A stretch of 64,000 nucleotides of DNA from Ectothiorhodospira marina (GCF_900109495.1 NZ_FOAA01000016.1:1-64000), one strand, 5' to 3'. Positions 17,546 to 26,269 are shown, numbered from the stretch's first letter. The notes: a model not told the origin generated them from the sequence alone. A program made the numbers and translations.

Positions 17546-18775
17546 ATGCCAGAACACAACCCCCGCATCCGCTTTCCCGGCTCCCAGGGGGTCGAGCTCT
17601 CTGCCCGCCTGGACATGCCCGAGGGACCACCCCGGGCCTTTGCCCTCTTTGCACACTGCTTCAGCTGTACCAAGGACATCCTGGCGGCGGTACGCCTGAG
17701 CTCTGCCTTGCGTGCCCACGGCATCGCCCTGCTGCGATTCGATTTCACCGGGCTGGGCAACAGCCAGGGCGACTTTGCCAACACCAATTTCAGTTCCAAT
17801 CTGGAAGACCTGCGCCGGGCGGCCGACTACCTGCGCCGGGAATACCAGGCGCCGCAATTGCTCATTGGTCACAGCCTGGGCGGAGCGGCCGTGCTGGCTA
17901 TGGCGGAGGATGTGCCCGAGGTGCGCGCCGTGGCCACCATCAACGCCCCCAGCGACGTGGTCCACGTGACCCATCTGTTCGGCGATGACAACCTGGAGAC
18001 CATTCGGGAGCAAGGGGAATCCGAGGTCAATCTGGCGGGCCAGCGGTTCCGGATTCAGCGGCAGTTCCTGGAGGATCTGGACAACCACAAGGTGCTGGAT
18101 CAGGTGGCAAAACTGCGCCGGCCCCTGATGATCTTTCATTCCCCTCAGGACAAGATCGTGTCCATCGACCACGCCGCACAGATCTACCGGGCTGCGAAGC
18201 ACCCCAAGAGCTTCGTGTCCCTGGATAACGTGGACCACATGCTCTCCCGCCCCGCGGATTCCAACTACGTGGCGGCCCTGCTCAGTGCCTGGGCCGAGCG
18301 CTTTCTGGACCCGCCGGAACGGGAGGAATCAGGGGATCACGAGCGCGGCGTGCTGGTGGCGGAAAACGGTGTGGGTCCCTACGCACAGACCGTCGAGATC
18401 GGCCCCCACCGGATCACCGCAGACGAACCCGAGTCCACGGGTGGTAAGGATCAGGGCCCCGCCCCCTACGAGTTCCTCATGGCGGGCTTGGGGGCCTGCA
18501 CCAGTATGACGCTACGCATGTACGCGCAGCGTAAGGAATTACCCCTGGAGCACGTCTCGGTGCGCCTGCGGCATCGCAAGGTGGAAGAGGAGAACGAGGA
18601 CGGCGGCAAGCCTGCTCAGAGGGACCAGTTCGAGCGCGAGATCACCCTGGATGGGGACCTCACGGACGATCAGCGCAGGCGGCTGCTGCAGATTGCCGAT
18701 CGCTGCCCGGTCCACCGCACCCTGGAGTCCACTGTGCGGATCCAGACGCGGCTGGGGGATGAAGAGCTGGAATGA
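17546..18775 (+). CDS. Bifunctional alpha/beta hydrolase - OsmC family protein
   Basis: The 409-residue fusion has an alpha/beta hydrolase domain (about 1-255) with nucleophile Ser in LLIGHSLGGAAV, acid in HSPQDKIVS and His in DNVDHMLS. This is followed by an OsmC-like peroxidase domain (about 265-405) with the two redox cysteines in GLGACTSMTLRMYA and IADRCPVHRTLES. OsmC/Ohr proteins reduce organic hydroperoxides. This domain pairing is a known bacterial architecture, in which the hydrolase may release acyl or ester groups from the peroxidised substrate. A 5-bp GATGC tandem (17467-17480) sits in its upstream gap. The ATG at 17546 follows GGAGACGCCCGAC. Confidence 0.9.
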   Translation: MPEHNPRIRFPGSQGVELSARLDMPEGPPRAFALFAHCFSCTKDILAAVRLSSALRAHGIALLRFDFTGLGNSQGDFANTNFSSNLEDLRRAADYLRREYQAPQLLIGHSLGGAAVLAMAEDVPEVRAVATINAPSDVVHVTHLFGDDNLETIREQGESEVNLAGQRFRIQRQFLEDLDNHKVLDQVAKLRRPLMIFHSPQDKIVSIDHAAQIYRAAKHPKSFVSLDNVDHMLSRPADSNYVAALLSAWAERFLDPPEREESGDHERGVLVAENGVGPYAQTVEIGPHRITADEPESTGGKDQGPAPYEFLMAGLGACTSMTLRMYAQRKELPLEHVSVRLRHRKVEEENEDGGKPAQRDQFEREITLDGDLTDDQRRRLLQIADRCPVHRTLESTVRIQTRLGDEELE

Positions 18776-18862
18776 AGTCCTGGGTCCCCCCTGTGATGGG
18801 GGGAACTCAGCGCGGGCAAAGCGGCGGGGCGCATCAGCGCTCGCGACCGCAGCGCCGATCAA

Positions 18863-19087
18863 TCAATGCTTGTAACGGTAGCTGATGCGACCCTTGGTGA
18901 GGTCGTAGGGGGACATTTCCAGCTTGACCTTGTCGCCGCTGACCACGCGGATGCGGTAGCGACGCATCTTGCCGGAGGCGTAGGCCTGAACATGGACGCC
19001 ATTGTCCAGTTCCACCTTGAAACGCTGATCGGGCATCACGTCAGTGACGGTGCCTTCCATTTCGATGAGATCTTCTTTATTGGACAT
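18863..19087 (-). CDS. infA: Translation initiation factor IF-1
   Basis: The 74-residue product is an S1-like OB-fold protein that binds the A-site of the 30S subunit during initiation. Family text is intact: [20 protein letters not shown], the RNA-binding [20 protein letters not shown] and the end [13 protein letters not shown]. The ATG at 19087 has GAGGT about 6 bp upstream; the longer frame to 19129 is rejected. It is monocistronic here and converges on the hydrolase-OsmC gene. Confidence 0.97.
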   Translation of the reverse strand: MSNKEDLIEMEGTVTDVMPDQRFKVELDNGVHVQAYASGKMRRYRIRVVSGDKVKLEMSPYDLTKGRISYRYKH

Positions 19088-19482
19088 GGTTGTACCTCGC
19101 ACGCATGGGAATGGGGAATTGCAGTCCATTCCCGGGGCTTATGATGAAGTGAATCGGTGTGTCGACCAGACAGCCAGGGCCGAGACGTTATTCGGGCTGC
19201 TTCCGTTGATGCAGATTGGCGGGAACCCAGCCGGTGATCACCGGTGAGGCCGCAACCCCGGATCGTCAGTGCAGGATGGTACGCGGGCTGCCGGGCGTGG
19301 TCCCTTGATGGGATCGGATACGTTCGGCTAGTCCACGCCCTGAGTGGCCGATAATTTCTTGAAGTCGCGCACAGTATACATGAATCGTCAAGGTGTTTCA
19401 GGGGCTTGCTATGGATCGATGACGGCCCCCGTGGAAAACCCGGGACGCCGGGGAGGCGTCCGCGGGTCATGAAGGATGGCCT
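19088..19482. other. Intergenic region upstream of infA, no gene found
   Basis: This 395-bp stretch has no convincing reading frame, tRNA or riboswitch. It presumably holds the infA promoter; a minus-strand TATACT at 19373-19378 with TGAAAC 16 bp upstream is a weak candidate that would give a leader of nearly 280 nt. A perfect 14-bp palindrome CCGGTGATCACCGG lies at 19231-19244. A GGACGCC/GGCGTCC hairpin (19443-19461) followed on the minus strand by GGTTTTCC could end the transcript of the DUF2726-type gene. Confidence 0.5.
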
Positions 19483-20349
19483 TCAGGCACTGCTGCCGGG
19501 CGAGCTCACCGGGCCGCTCTGGGGCTTGGCTGGCTCATCGGTCTTGCCGGCCGTTTTGGCCGGTTCACCGGCCGGGGCCGCGGCAGCACCCTGCCCTGCC
19601 GGAGTCTCTGGCGGCTTGGCTTCAGCCTTTACCTCTGGTTTGGTTTCAGGCTTGGGCTCTGACTTGGGCTCGGGTTTGCTTTCGGGCTTGGCAGTTGAGG
19701 GCGCCGCTGCCTTGGAGGGTGCGGGGCGGCCGGTGGGGCCGGACTTCGCGGCAGCCTTTTTAGCCTGGGCAGCCTTTTTCTCCTCGGCAGCCTTCCTTCT
19801 CTGCTCTTCGGCCCGGGCCTTGCGCGCCTTGGCTTCCTCGGCCCGGTCGGCCACGGCCTTGATGGCGTCTTCCACCGCCGTTTTTGCCTTGGCGGCCGTA
19901 ATCGGCTGATCGATGCGGATCACTCCCAGGGGCAGTTCGATGTGGGCGCAAACCTCTTCCAGGAAGTCGTCCGGGTCGTGCACCAAACCCTTACGCTGAG
20001 CACTGCGACAACGAATCGCGCACACCACGTCAAAGCTGTCCTTCTTGCAAAGCACAAAGTCGAAGGTTTCATCATCGATGCGCTTCTGGGCCGTTTGTTT
20101 CAGGGGCTGATCGGGTGTGGGCTTGACCGCGATAACTTCGCTGGCCAGGAGATTGGGATAGATACGGTGATCGTTGGCAAAGCTTTCCTCAAGGGCCTTG
20201 AGAACTTCAACTTCCTTGGGGGAAAACAGCTTATCTTCCCGCTCATAGGCACCGGAATTGGGCGGTGGCAGATCCACCCGGGCACGATACTGCGTGTAAA
20301 ACACGATCGCCGCCCCGGCGAACACCAGCATGATCAATACTTCCGCCAT
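19483..20349 (-). CDS. DUF2726-type membrane-anchored protein with Ala/Lys/Pro-rich tail
   Basis: The 288-residue protein has an N-terminal membrane helix (MAEVLIMLVFAGAAIVFY), then a DUF2726-like domain at about 38-165. That domain includes FSPKEVEVLKALEESF, DFVLCKKDSFDVVCAI and LPLGVIRIDQPITA. DUF2726 proteins are predicted nuclease-like or DNA-associated, but their function is not established. The C-terminal 120 residues are low complexity: a charged coiled-coil-like Lys/Ala/Glu part, then Pro/Lys/Glu repeats of the PEPKSEPKPETKPE kind. The ATG at 20349 follows GGAGGG. The frame open to 20460 is not used. It is followed by a weak hairpin at 19443-19461. Confidence 0.7.
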   Translation of the reverse strand: MAEVLIMLVFAGAAIVFYTQYRARVDLPPPNSGAYEREDKLFSPKEVEVLKALEESFANDHRIYPNLLASEVIAVKPTPDQPLKQTAQKRIDDETFDFVLCKKDSFDVVCAIRCRSAQRKGLVHDPDDFLEEVCAHIELPLGVIRIDQPITAAKAKTAVEDAIKAVADRAEEAKARKARAEEQRRKAAEEKKAAQAKKAAAKSGPTGRPAPSKAAAPSTAKPESKPEPKSEPKPETKPEVKAEAKPPETPAGQGAAAAPAGEPAKTAGKTDEPAKPQSGPVSSPGSSA

Positions 20350-20567
20350 AGCAACATCCCTCCGTCGGATTGAATTGAAATCCGGGCAAGGGTCCGGTTG
20401 TATTCGGGCTACGGGCCACTTCCCGGTAACAAAATCTGACCGGCCAGAAAAAGAAAGCACAGTCGCCCGATTTTGTAGGCCGTGGAGGAGGTATTACAAG
20501 CCAATTAATAGGGTTTTTTGAGGGATATCGGGTCTTGGGCCCTTGCAATGCCCCGACCAACGATGTT

Positions 20568-21740
20568 TCAGGCGGTGCCAACCAGCCCTGCCAGGGCCTG
20601 CAACAGGCGGTCCACCTGGGCTCTGGAATGCGTCGCGCTGAGGGTGACACGCAGCCGTGCGCGGCCCTGGGGAACTGTGGGGGGGCGAATGGCCGGCACC
20701 AGCAACCCCTGTTGAAGTAGGGCATCGCTCCACTGCAGGGCCTTCTCCGAGGCCCCGACCACGATGGGTTGAATGGGCGTGGTGCTCTCCATGAGTTCAA
20801 GGCCCAACTGCCCTACCCCATCACGAAAATGCTCCACCAGGGCCCGCAAATGACGCCGGCGTTCGGGTTCTTGTTGCACGATGTGCAGCGAGGCTCGGGT
20901 AGCCTCGGCCACGGCGGCGGGCATGGCGGTGGTATAGATATAGGTGCGTGCTGACTGGATCAGGGTTTCGATCAGATCATCAGGGCCGGCCACGAAGGCA
21001 CCCGATGTACCCAGCGCCTTGCCCAGGGTGCCCATGAGGATGGGCACCTGGGCCTGGGTGAGCCCCAGATATTCCAGGGTGCCTGCCCCCTGCTGGCCCA
21101 GTACACCGATACCATGGGCATCGTCGGCCATCAGCCAGCAGCCATGGGTATCGGCCAGCGAGGCCAGGGTCTCCAGCGGCGCCAGGTTGCCATCCATGGA
21201 GAACACCGCATCGGTGCTGATGAGGGTATCACGATCATCGTCCAGCCTGACGGTCCTGCCCAGACGACGAGCAAGATCCCCGGCGTCGGCATGACGATAG
21301 CGGCTGAGCCGGGCGCCACTGATCATGGCGGCGTCGATCAGCGAAGCGTGATTGAGGCGGTCCTCGAACAATCGATCACCCCGGCGCAGCAGGGCCTGGG
21401 CCACGCCCAGATTGGCCATGTAGCCGGTGGAAAAGAGCAACGCCCGATCCCGGCCGGTAAAGGCGGCCAGCTCATCTTCCAGGGCATGATGAGCCCGGGT
21501 ATGGCCATTCACCAGGTGAGCCGCGCCAGCGCCCACGCCATAGGTATCGGCCCCCCGCCGGAGGGCCTGAATCACCTGTGGATGGTTGGCCAGGCCCAGG
21601 TAATCGTTACTGCAAAAGGCCAGCACCGACCGGCCGTCGATCCTCTGCTCCGGCTGCTGGGGCCCCTCCAGGATGCGCCGCGACCGGTACCGGTGCTCGC
21701 TGCGCAGGGCCTGCAGAGGTACCTTGAGATCCCGGGTCAC
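20568..21740 (-). CDS. bioF: 8-amino-7-oxononanoate synthase
   Basis: The 390-residue PLP enzyme condenses pimeloyl-ACP (or CoA) with L-alanine in biotin synthesis. Family features include [13 protein letters not shown] near residue 40, [34 protein letters not shown] and the PLP-lysine context [15 protein letters not shown]. It starts at a GTG that overlaps the bioB stop by 4 bp (GTGA), so translation is probably coupled to bioB. The frame extends to 21893 inside bioB but that part is not family-like. bioA, bioC, bioD and bioH are not in this window. Confidence 0.95.
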   Translation of the reverse strand: MTRDLKVPLQALRSEHRYRSRRILEGPQQPEQRIDGRSVLAFCSNDYLGLANHPQVIQALRRGADTYGVGAGAAHLVNGHTRAHHALEDELAAFTGRDRALLFSTGYMANLGVAQALLRRGDRLFEDRLNHASLIDAAMISGARLSRYRHADAGDLARRLGRTVRLDDDRDTLISTDAVFSMDGNLAPLETLASLADTHGCWLMADDAHGIGVLGQQGAGTLEYLGLTQAQVPILMGTLGKALGTSGAFVAGPDDLIETLIQSARTYIYTTAMPAAVAEATRASLHIVQQEPERRRHLRALVEHFRDGVGQLGLELMESTTPIQPIVVGASEKALQWSDALLQQGLLVPAIRPPTVPQGRARLRVTLSATHSRAQVDRLLQALAGLVGTA

Positions 21741-22720
21741 GCGACCTGGGTTTCGTCGCCCGCCTTGTGCTCCACCTCCAGGGTGTTCACACCCAGACGA
21801 CGGAAGAGCTGCTGGTCGTGGTTTTCCGTGGCATTGGCGGTGGTGAGCAGTTTCTCGCCGTAAAAGATGGAGTTGGCGCCGGCAAAGAAGCACAGGGCCT
21901 GCATCTCGTCACTCATCTCGCTGCGGCCGGCGGACAGGCGCACATGGGAGGTGGGCATGACGATCCGGGCCACGGCCACCACCCGCACGAACTCCAGCGG
22001 ATCCACCGGCTCGGCGTTGGCCATGGGGGTGCCCTCCACCGGCACCAGATTATTGATGGGCACGGATTCCGGATGGCGCGGCAGGTTGGCCAGTTGCTGC
22101 AGCAGACTGGCCCGATCGCGACGGGACTCGCCCATACCCAGGATGCCGCCGGAACAGACGTTGATCCCGGCCTCACGCACATGGGTCAGGGTATCCAGGC
22201 GATCCTGATAGGTGCGGGTGGTGATCACCTCGCCGTAATACTCCGGAGAGGTATCCAGGTTGTGATTGTAGTAGTCCAGGCCGGAGTCCTTGAGGCGTTT
22301 GGCCTGCATCTCGGTGAGCATGCCCAGGGTCATGCAGGTCTCCAGGCCCATCTCCCGCACGCCCCGCACCATCTCGATCACCCGCTCCAGGTTCTTGTCC
22401 GTGGGGTTGCGCCAGGCGGCCCCCATGCAGAAGCGTGTGGCCCCCTCGTCCTTGGCCTTGCGGGCCTCGGCCAGCACCTCTTCCACCGGCAGCAGTCGCT
22501 CACGCTCCACATCGGCGTCGTTGTGGGCGCTCTGGGAGCAATAGCCACAGTCCTCGGAACAGGCGCCGGTCTTGATGGAGAGCAGGCGGCTCACCTGCAC
22601 CTGGTTGGGATCGAAATGGGCCCGGTGAAGAGTATGGGCCTCGAACAGCAGGTCATTGAAGGGACGATCCAGCAGGGTGAGGATCTCGTCCACCGTCCAG
22701 TCGTGACGGGTTTCAGCCAT
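21737..22720 (-). CDS. bioB: Biotin synthase
   Basis: The 327-residue radical SAM enzyme inserts sulfur into dethiobiotin. The radical SAM cluster site is Cys54-x3-Cys58-x2-Cys61 in [13 protein letters not shown]. Also present are [11 protein letters not shown], the [13 protein letters not shown] segment and the C-terminal [17 protein letters not shown]. The ATG at 22720 has AAGGAG 8 bp before it. It overlaps the end of the upstream membrane-protein gene by 8 bp and the start of bioF by 4 bp, so the three form a tight operon. Confidence 0.97.
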   Translation of the reverse strand: MAETRHDWTVDEILTLLDRPFNDLLFEAHTLHRAHFDPNQVQVSRLLSIKTGACSEDCGYCSQSAHNDADVERERLLPVEEVLAEARKAKDEGATRFCMGAAWRNPTDKNLERVIEMVRGVREMGLETCMTLGMLTEMQAKRLKDSGLDYYNHNLDTSPEYYGEVITTRTYQDRLDTLTHVREAGINVCSGGILGMGESRRDRASLLQQLANLPRHPESVPINNLVPVEGTPMANAEPVDPLEFVRVVAVARIVMPTSHVRLSAGRSEMSDEMQALCFFAGANSIFYGEKLLTTANATENHDQQLFRRLGVNTLEVEHKAGDETQVA

Positions 22721-23171
22721 GGTCAGGCTCCTTGGGAATCTCGACGTCTTGCCAATGCTCCCGGTTGATCCGGATGATGTCGCGGATCGACCAGGGAATG
22801 ATGATGAGTGCGGCCACCAGCCAGTAGATCCGGAAATAGAAGATCTCGGGCGGGAAGAAGGTGCCGATGACAATCAGCGCCCCCATGAAGGCGTAGTAGC
22901 GATAAGCCGCCTGCTGGGTGTAATACCCCACCCGCTCATCCGGGTGGTGCCGATTCAGGGCATATACCAGCATGGAGCCACCGAACCACAGCACCAGGGG
23001 CACAATCCCCATGATGGCCGCGATGATGGTGGCCACGCCCACCTCACCGGTCACCAGGAACAGGGGCACACCGGCCACGGTGACGGCAATGATGGTGCCA
23101 TAGTTGAACAGCTTGGCCGATCCGGCACAGGCACGCGCTGATACATGGCGGGTGGCGGCGGGCTGGGACAT
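22713..23171 (-). CDS. Small membrane protein of unknown function, first in the bioB operon
   Basis: The 152-residue protein has about four hydrophobic segments: about 24-40 ([16 protein letters not shown]), 45-66 ([19 protein letters not shown]), 90-107 ([14 protein letters not shown]) and 113-130 ([15 protein letters not shown]). The family is not recognised. The stop lies 8 bp inside bioB, so translation is coupled. A biotin-related role such as transport or membrane assembly is only suggested by position. The ATG at 23171 (MSQPAATRH) was chosen over the longer frame to 23222. The gene is divergent from comF. Confidence 0.6.
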   Translation of the reverse strand: MSQPAATRHVSARACAGSAKLFNYGTIIAVTVAGVPLFLVTGEVGVATIIAAIMGIVPLVLWFGGSMLVYALNRHHPDERVGYYTQQAAYRYYAFMGALIVIGTFFPPEIFYFRIYWLVAALIIIPWSIRDIIRINREHWQDVEIPKEPDHG

Positions 23172-23284
23172 ACTTGAACACCTAAGGACGACGGCCAGCC
23201 CGTTCAGTCGCTGGCACCCCAAGGGGTACGTCGGTAACGGGCAAACCGAGAATATACCTCAACCCATAGCGAGGTGACAGGGAA

Positions 23285-24091
23285 GTGAATCGACTGATGG
23301 CCGGTGCGCGGCGCCTGGGCGCTGCCTGGATCGAGCGAATCTACCCGCCCGTGTGCCTGTTGTGCGGGGCCCCTGGGCACGAGGGGATGGATCTTTGCGG
23401 GCCGTGTGCCGCGGAATTGCCGCGCCCGAGCGGCCCATGCCCCCGTTGCGGGCTGCCCCTGATGGGTGATGCAAGCCACCTGTGCGGCCATTGTCTGAGC
23501 CATCCCCCCGCCTTTGATCGCACCTGGGCAGCCCTCACCTACGTCTGGCCGGTGGATGATCTGGTGGGGCGCTTCAAGTTCCAAGGCCGTCTTAACCAAG
23601 GGCGGCTGCTGGGCGAACTCATGGCCCGGGAACTGGGGCCCCGGGTGACACGCCCTGATTGTGTGATCCCCGTGCCGCTGCATGCTCATCGGCTACGGGA
23701 GCGGGGCTTCAACCAGGCGCTGGAACTGGCGCGCCCGCTCAGCCGCGCCCTGAACTGCCCGCTGGAGATCCTTGCGGTGCGTCGGGTCCGCGCCACGCCG
23801 CCCCAGCAGACGCTGTCCGCGAAACACCGTCAACGCAATCTGCGGGGCGCGTTCCATGTGGCTGAAGGGTTTGCGCCGGCCCACGTGGCCCTGGTGGATG
23901 ATGTCATGACCACCGGATCCACCCTGGACGAACTGGCCGGCGTGCTGAAGACCCGCGGCGTACAGCGGGTGGATGTATGGGTGCTGGCGCGGGTGCCCGA
24001 CCCGGCTAGAGGACACCCCGAACCAGATAATCCAGTGCAATCCCGGCAAACACCACCACCCCGAACCAGTTGTTGTTCAAAAAGGCCTTGA
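23285..24091 (+). CDS. comF: ComF family phosphoribosyltransferase-like protein
   Basis: The 268-residue protein has an N-terminal zinc ribbon built from CLLCG, CGPC, CPRCG and HLCGHC pairs (about 19-65), then a PRTase domain ending with the PRPP loop [19 protein letters not shown] at about 201-219. ComF is needed for DNA uptake in transformable bacteria, and its GntX relative for gluconate use. Translation begins at GTG. The coding region runs 86 bp into the convergent ubiA gene. The last ~30 residues (after VLARVPDP) are Pro/Arg/Cys-rich and not family-like, so an original stop was probably lost. Confidence 0.88.
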   Translation: MNRLMAGARRLGAAWIERIYPPVCLLCGAPGHEGMDLCGPCAAELPRPSGPCPRCGLPLMGDASHLCGHCLSHPPAFDRTWAALTYVWPVDDLVGRFKFQGRLNQGRLLGELMARELGPRVTRPDCVIPVPLHAHRLRERGFNQALELARPLSRALNCPLEILAVRRVRATPPQQTLSAKHRQRNLRGAFHVAEGFAPAHVALVDDVMTTGSTLDELAGVLKTRGVQRVDVWVLARVPDPARGHPEPDNPVQSRQTPPPRTSCCSKRP

Positions 24092-24908
24092 AACAACCCT
24101 TGGGGTCCCGGTCATGGATCAGATACTGCTGATAGATGGCCAGGCCGGACGCCGCCACCAGGCTGAGGGTGAAGATCATGCCCAGTTCCGCCTGCCTGCC
24201 CACCAGCACCAGGGCCACCAGCACCAGCAACTGCAGCAGACCGATGATGCTTCGATCCGACTCCCCGAACAGGATGGCGCTGGATTTCACACCGATCTTG
24301 AGATCATCAGGGCGGTCCACCATGGCATACATGGTGTCGTAGGCGGTGGCCCACAGGATGGTGGCCAGAAAAAGCAGCCAGGCCAGGGGGGGAGGGAAGA
24401 TGCCGGTCTGGGCAGCGAAGGCCATGGGTACCGCCCAGCCGAAGGCCGCGCCCAGGTGTACCTGGGGCAGGTGATGGAATCGCTTCATGAAGGGATAGGT
24501 GCCCGCCAGCAACACTGCCACCACGGACAGGGCAATGGTCAGCGGGTTCATCAGCAACACCAGGCCAAAGGCGATGATGGAGAGCACCACCGCCACCCCC
24601 ACGGCCTCGGTGGGGCTGATCTGCCCCGTAGCCAGAGGGCGATCCCGGGTGCGGGTGACACGCCCGTCGATATGTCGATCGGCGAAGTCATTCATGGCGC
24701 AGCCGGCGGCCCGCATCAGCGCCACGCCCGCCACGAAGACGAACAGCACCAGGAGATCGGGAACCCCCTCTGCAGCGATCCACAGGGCCCAGAGCGTGGG
24801 CCACAGCAGCAGCAGCGTGCCCACGGGGCGATGCAGCCGCGTGAGTAGGGCATAGTGGATCAGCCGGCCTCGCAGGCCCCCATTGGATGATGCGGTCTCG
24901 GTATTCAC
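24006..24908 (-). CDS. ubiA: 4-hydroxybenzoate octaprenyltransferase
   Basis: The 300-residue integral membrane prenyltransferase attaches the polyprenyl tail to 4-hydroxybenzoate in ubiquinone synthesis. The two Asp-rich motifs are [20 protein letters not shown] and [17 protein letters not shown], which bind Mg-polyprenyl diphosphate. About eight helices are visible. The start is GTG at 24908 ([11 protein letters not shown]). ubiC, usually adjacent, is not seen. The 3' end overlaps comF by 86 bp on the opposite strand. Confidence 0.95.
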   Translation of the reverse strand: MNTETASSNGGLRGRLIHYALLTRLHRPVGTLLLLWPTLWALWIAAEGVPDLLVLFVFVAGVALMRAAGCAMNDFADRHIDGRVTRTRDRPLATGQISPTEAVGVAVVLSIIAFGLVLLMNPLTIALSVVAVLLAGTYPFMKRFHHLPQVHLGAAFGWAVPMAFAAQTGIFPPPLAWLLFLATILWATAYDTMYAMVDRPDDLKIGVKSSAILFGESDRSIIGLLQLLVLVALVLVGRQAELGMIFTLSLVAASGLAIYQQYLIHDRDPKGCFKAFLNNNWFGVVVFAGIALDYLVRGVL

Positions 24909-25029
24909 GGGCGTCGACGCATATCGGGTCAGTGGCAGTCGGTGGCCAAGTGTAGCAAAGCCCGGCCGCCCTTTGCGGCCCAGCTCTGGATGCTGTGCAA
25001 ACTACTTTGTCTGGTCGCGCAGCTCCTGG

Positions 25030-25230
25030 CCGCCGTGGCGCTTCGTGGCCTTCACCCGCTTGGTCCCGCTGCTCCCTTTCAATCTGTTCAACTACGCGCT
25101 CGGCCTGACCCGAATCCCCTTGCTGCGCTACGTAGCGGCCACGCTGGTCTGCATGATCCCCGGGGCACTGGCGTATGTGTGGATCGGCCATGCTGGGGCA
25201 CAGGCGATCGCTGCACTCACCAGCCAATAA
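25030..25230 (+). pseudogene. Fragment of a TVP38/TMEM64 (DedA/SNARE-associated) membrane protein gene
   Basis: The translated segment RFVAFTRLVPLLPFNLFNYA and following LGLTRIPLLRYVAATLVCM, PGALAYVWIGHAG is the conserved core of TVP38/TMEM64 proteins, which are normally about 220 residues. The N-terminal half is absent: upstream of about 25030 the frame turns to unrelated Pro/Arg/Trp-rich text. The C-terminal ~30 residues expected after WIGHAG are also missing, and the frame ends at 25230 within the attC-like sequence. The gene was apparently cut at both ends, on the right by cassette insertion and on the left by a deletion near the ubiA start. Confidence 0.7.
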
Positions 25231-25275
25231 CGAGCGCAGCGAATAATTTGTCCGTGTGAAGCGCCTTGTTATAAA
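25205..25275 (-). repeat. attC-like recombination site (downstream of the toxin gene)
   Basis: Read on the minus strand, TTATAAC (25268-25274) is a core R-box. It is followed by AAGGCGCTTCACACGGACAA and a CGCTGCGCTCG central arm, text very like integron attC sites. A matching right arm GGTGAGTGCAGCG lies at about 25208-25220, with a degenerate outer core box. A shorter reading ends at GTTATTG (25225-25231). The toxin stop codon TAA is inside the R-box, as is common in gene cassettes. The outer boundary is uncertain. Confidence 0.55.
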
Positions 25276-25556
25276 TTCCTTTCATTCTCTTTGTTGTGCC
25301 AAATCCTTAATATATAGATCATTTCATCAGCTATAAGGTAACGTATTGTATACCTGCTTATATAAAGATCGCGTATTAGCTCCGGGTCGGATGCTTTCAA
25401 AACGGGTAGACCAATTTTTGGAAATTGCTTCAGCTTATCGATACCTTCTTGTAAATCTATCGCAATTCGACGGGCTGCGAACGGATTTTTAACCTCTACA
25501 AATTCCACCATTCTGCAGAGATCATCGACCGATTCCGGCGAGTACCTTATTTTCAT
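25269..25556 (-). CDS. ParE/RelE-type toxin
   Basis: The 95-residue protein follows the ParE/RelE fold order: MKIRYSPESVDDLCRMVEFV at the start, FPKIGLPVLKASDPELIRDL in the middle, and the C-terminal strand pair RYTIRYLIADEMIYILRIWH. RelE-like members cleave mRNA on ribosomes and ParE-like members poison gyrase; the pattern here (YIxRYTIRYLI, IYILRIWH) is nearer ParE. Its ATG overlaps the antitoxin stop (ATGA). The gene is clearly more AT-rich than its neighbours, which supports horizontal acquisition. It ends inside an attC-like site. Confidence 0.85.
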   Translation of the reverse strand: MKIRYSPESVDDLCRMVEFVEVKNPFAARRIAIDLQEGIDKLKQFPKIGLPVLKASDPELIRDLYISRYTIRYLIADEMIYILRIWHNKENERNL

Positions 25557-25819
25557 GATTTAGGTGGCGATTTTCGATTATTGGTGCCCCAGCTATTCAG
25601 CCAAGCATTCACCTCCTCTTCATCAATAGATTTACCTGCCTTGATGGATTCAAGCGCTTCGAGGGTATCCTGCCACCTTGAATCCTCCAGGGATTGCCTC
25701 GCAATAAATTCTTTAATAGCTTGATTTATAAGATAATTCTTACTCCTGTCAAGCTTTTTGGAAAGAACCTCCAAGGGTTTTTCCACGTCGTCAGCAATTC
25801 GAATACTCGTAACACCCAT
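25553..25819 (-). CDS. Ribbon-helix-helix antitoxin (ParD/CopG-like)
   Basis: The 88-residue partner of the toxin begins MGVTSIRIADDVEKPLEVLS, a ribbon strand followed by LDRSKNYLINQAIKEFIARQ, which is the RHH DNA-binding domain. The acidic C-terminal part (about 45-88) would wrap the toxin. A GGGAG lies 8 bp before the ATG at 25819; a GTG three codons upstream (25828) would overlap that element and is less likely. The protein is expected to bind the palindrome at 25842-25856 and repress its own operon. Confidence 0.85.
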   Translation of the reverse strand: MGVTSIRIADDVEKPLEVLSKKLDRSKNYLINQAIKEFIARQSLEDSRWQDTLEALESIKAGKSIDEEEVNAWLNSWGTNNRKSPPKS

Positions 25820-25841
25820 GACGCCCACTCCCAGTGTAGTG

Positions 25842-25856
25842 ATATGTAATACATAT
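25842..25856. promoter_or_regulatory. 15-bp palindrome, likely antitoxin operator
   Basis: ATATGTA-A-TACATAT is a perfect palindrome centred 30 bp upstream of the antitoxin start. RHH antitoxins bind such short palindromes to repress their own promoters. It lies inside the attC-bounded segment, so the module carries its own promoter and control. Confidence 0.55.
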
Positions 25857-25888
25857 TAGTGCAGCCAGGGCATCATGGCTAGACGAAT

Positions 25889-25981
25889 TTATAACGTTTG
25901 GGTTAACCGGGGCCGCCACTGAGTCAGTCCGGCTTTACCGGCCCGGAGCTTCTCGGGGGCCAGTTTAACCCATTGTTAGGG
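25889..25981 (-). repeat. attC-like recombination site (upstream of the antitoxin gene)
   Basis: On the minus strand, CCCTAAC (25975-25981) opens the site and GTTATAA (25889-25895) closes it. The inner arms TGGGTTAA and TTAACCCA pair perfectly, flanked by imperfect GGCC-containing extensions. Small unpaired bases and a 3-nt difference in spacer length resemble the extrahelical bases and unpaired central spacers of folded attC sites. The 93-bp length is within the usual 55-140 bp range. The cassette would run from here to the site at 25205-25275. Confidence 0.6.
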
Positions 25982-26029
25982 GCGGCGAGGGGCAGTAGAA
26001 TTTCGATGGTAGCTATTTCTGGAGGTCCT

Positions 26030-26269
26030 ATGACCGCTGAACCGTTACAGCGCGTGCGCTCCGAAGCCCTGGCACTTTCGGAAGCTGAACGGGCGGAATT
26101 GGCCCATGATTTGATCAAGAGCCTCGATGCGCCCCGTGACAATGGGGTCGAGGATGCCTGGGAGCGTGAGATTTCTCGTCGAATCGGTGAGATCGATTCA
26201 GGGCAGGCTGAGCTGGTGGAGCGGTCAGAATTTCGTAGGCGTATCCGCGAAAGAATTGAGCGCGGATAG
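26030..26269 (+). CDS. Orphan addiction-module antitoxin (PF09720-type)
   Basis: The 79-residue helical protein has the short-antitoxin pattern ALALSEAERAELAHDLIKSL near residues 12-31, followed by EDAWEREISRRIGEIDSGQ. This family normally pairs with a RelE-like toxin encoded immediately downstream. Here no toxin follows; the next bases run into the chemoreceptor pseudogene. A good GGAGG lies 4 bp before the ATG at 26030. The gene begins 48 bp beyond the attC-like site, so it may belong to the same mobile-cassette neighbourhood. Confidence 0.8.
   Translation: MTAEPLQRVRSEALALSEAERAELAHDLIKSLDAPRDNGVEDAWEREISRRIGEIDSGQAELVERSEFRRRIRERIERG

Noticed and set aside
19231-19244. CCGGTGATCACCGG palindrome as a regulator site
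   Set aside because: A single short GC-rich palindrome in a non-coding gap, with no match to a known operator that I can name.
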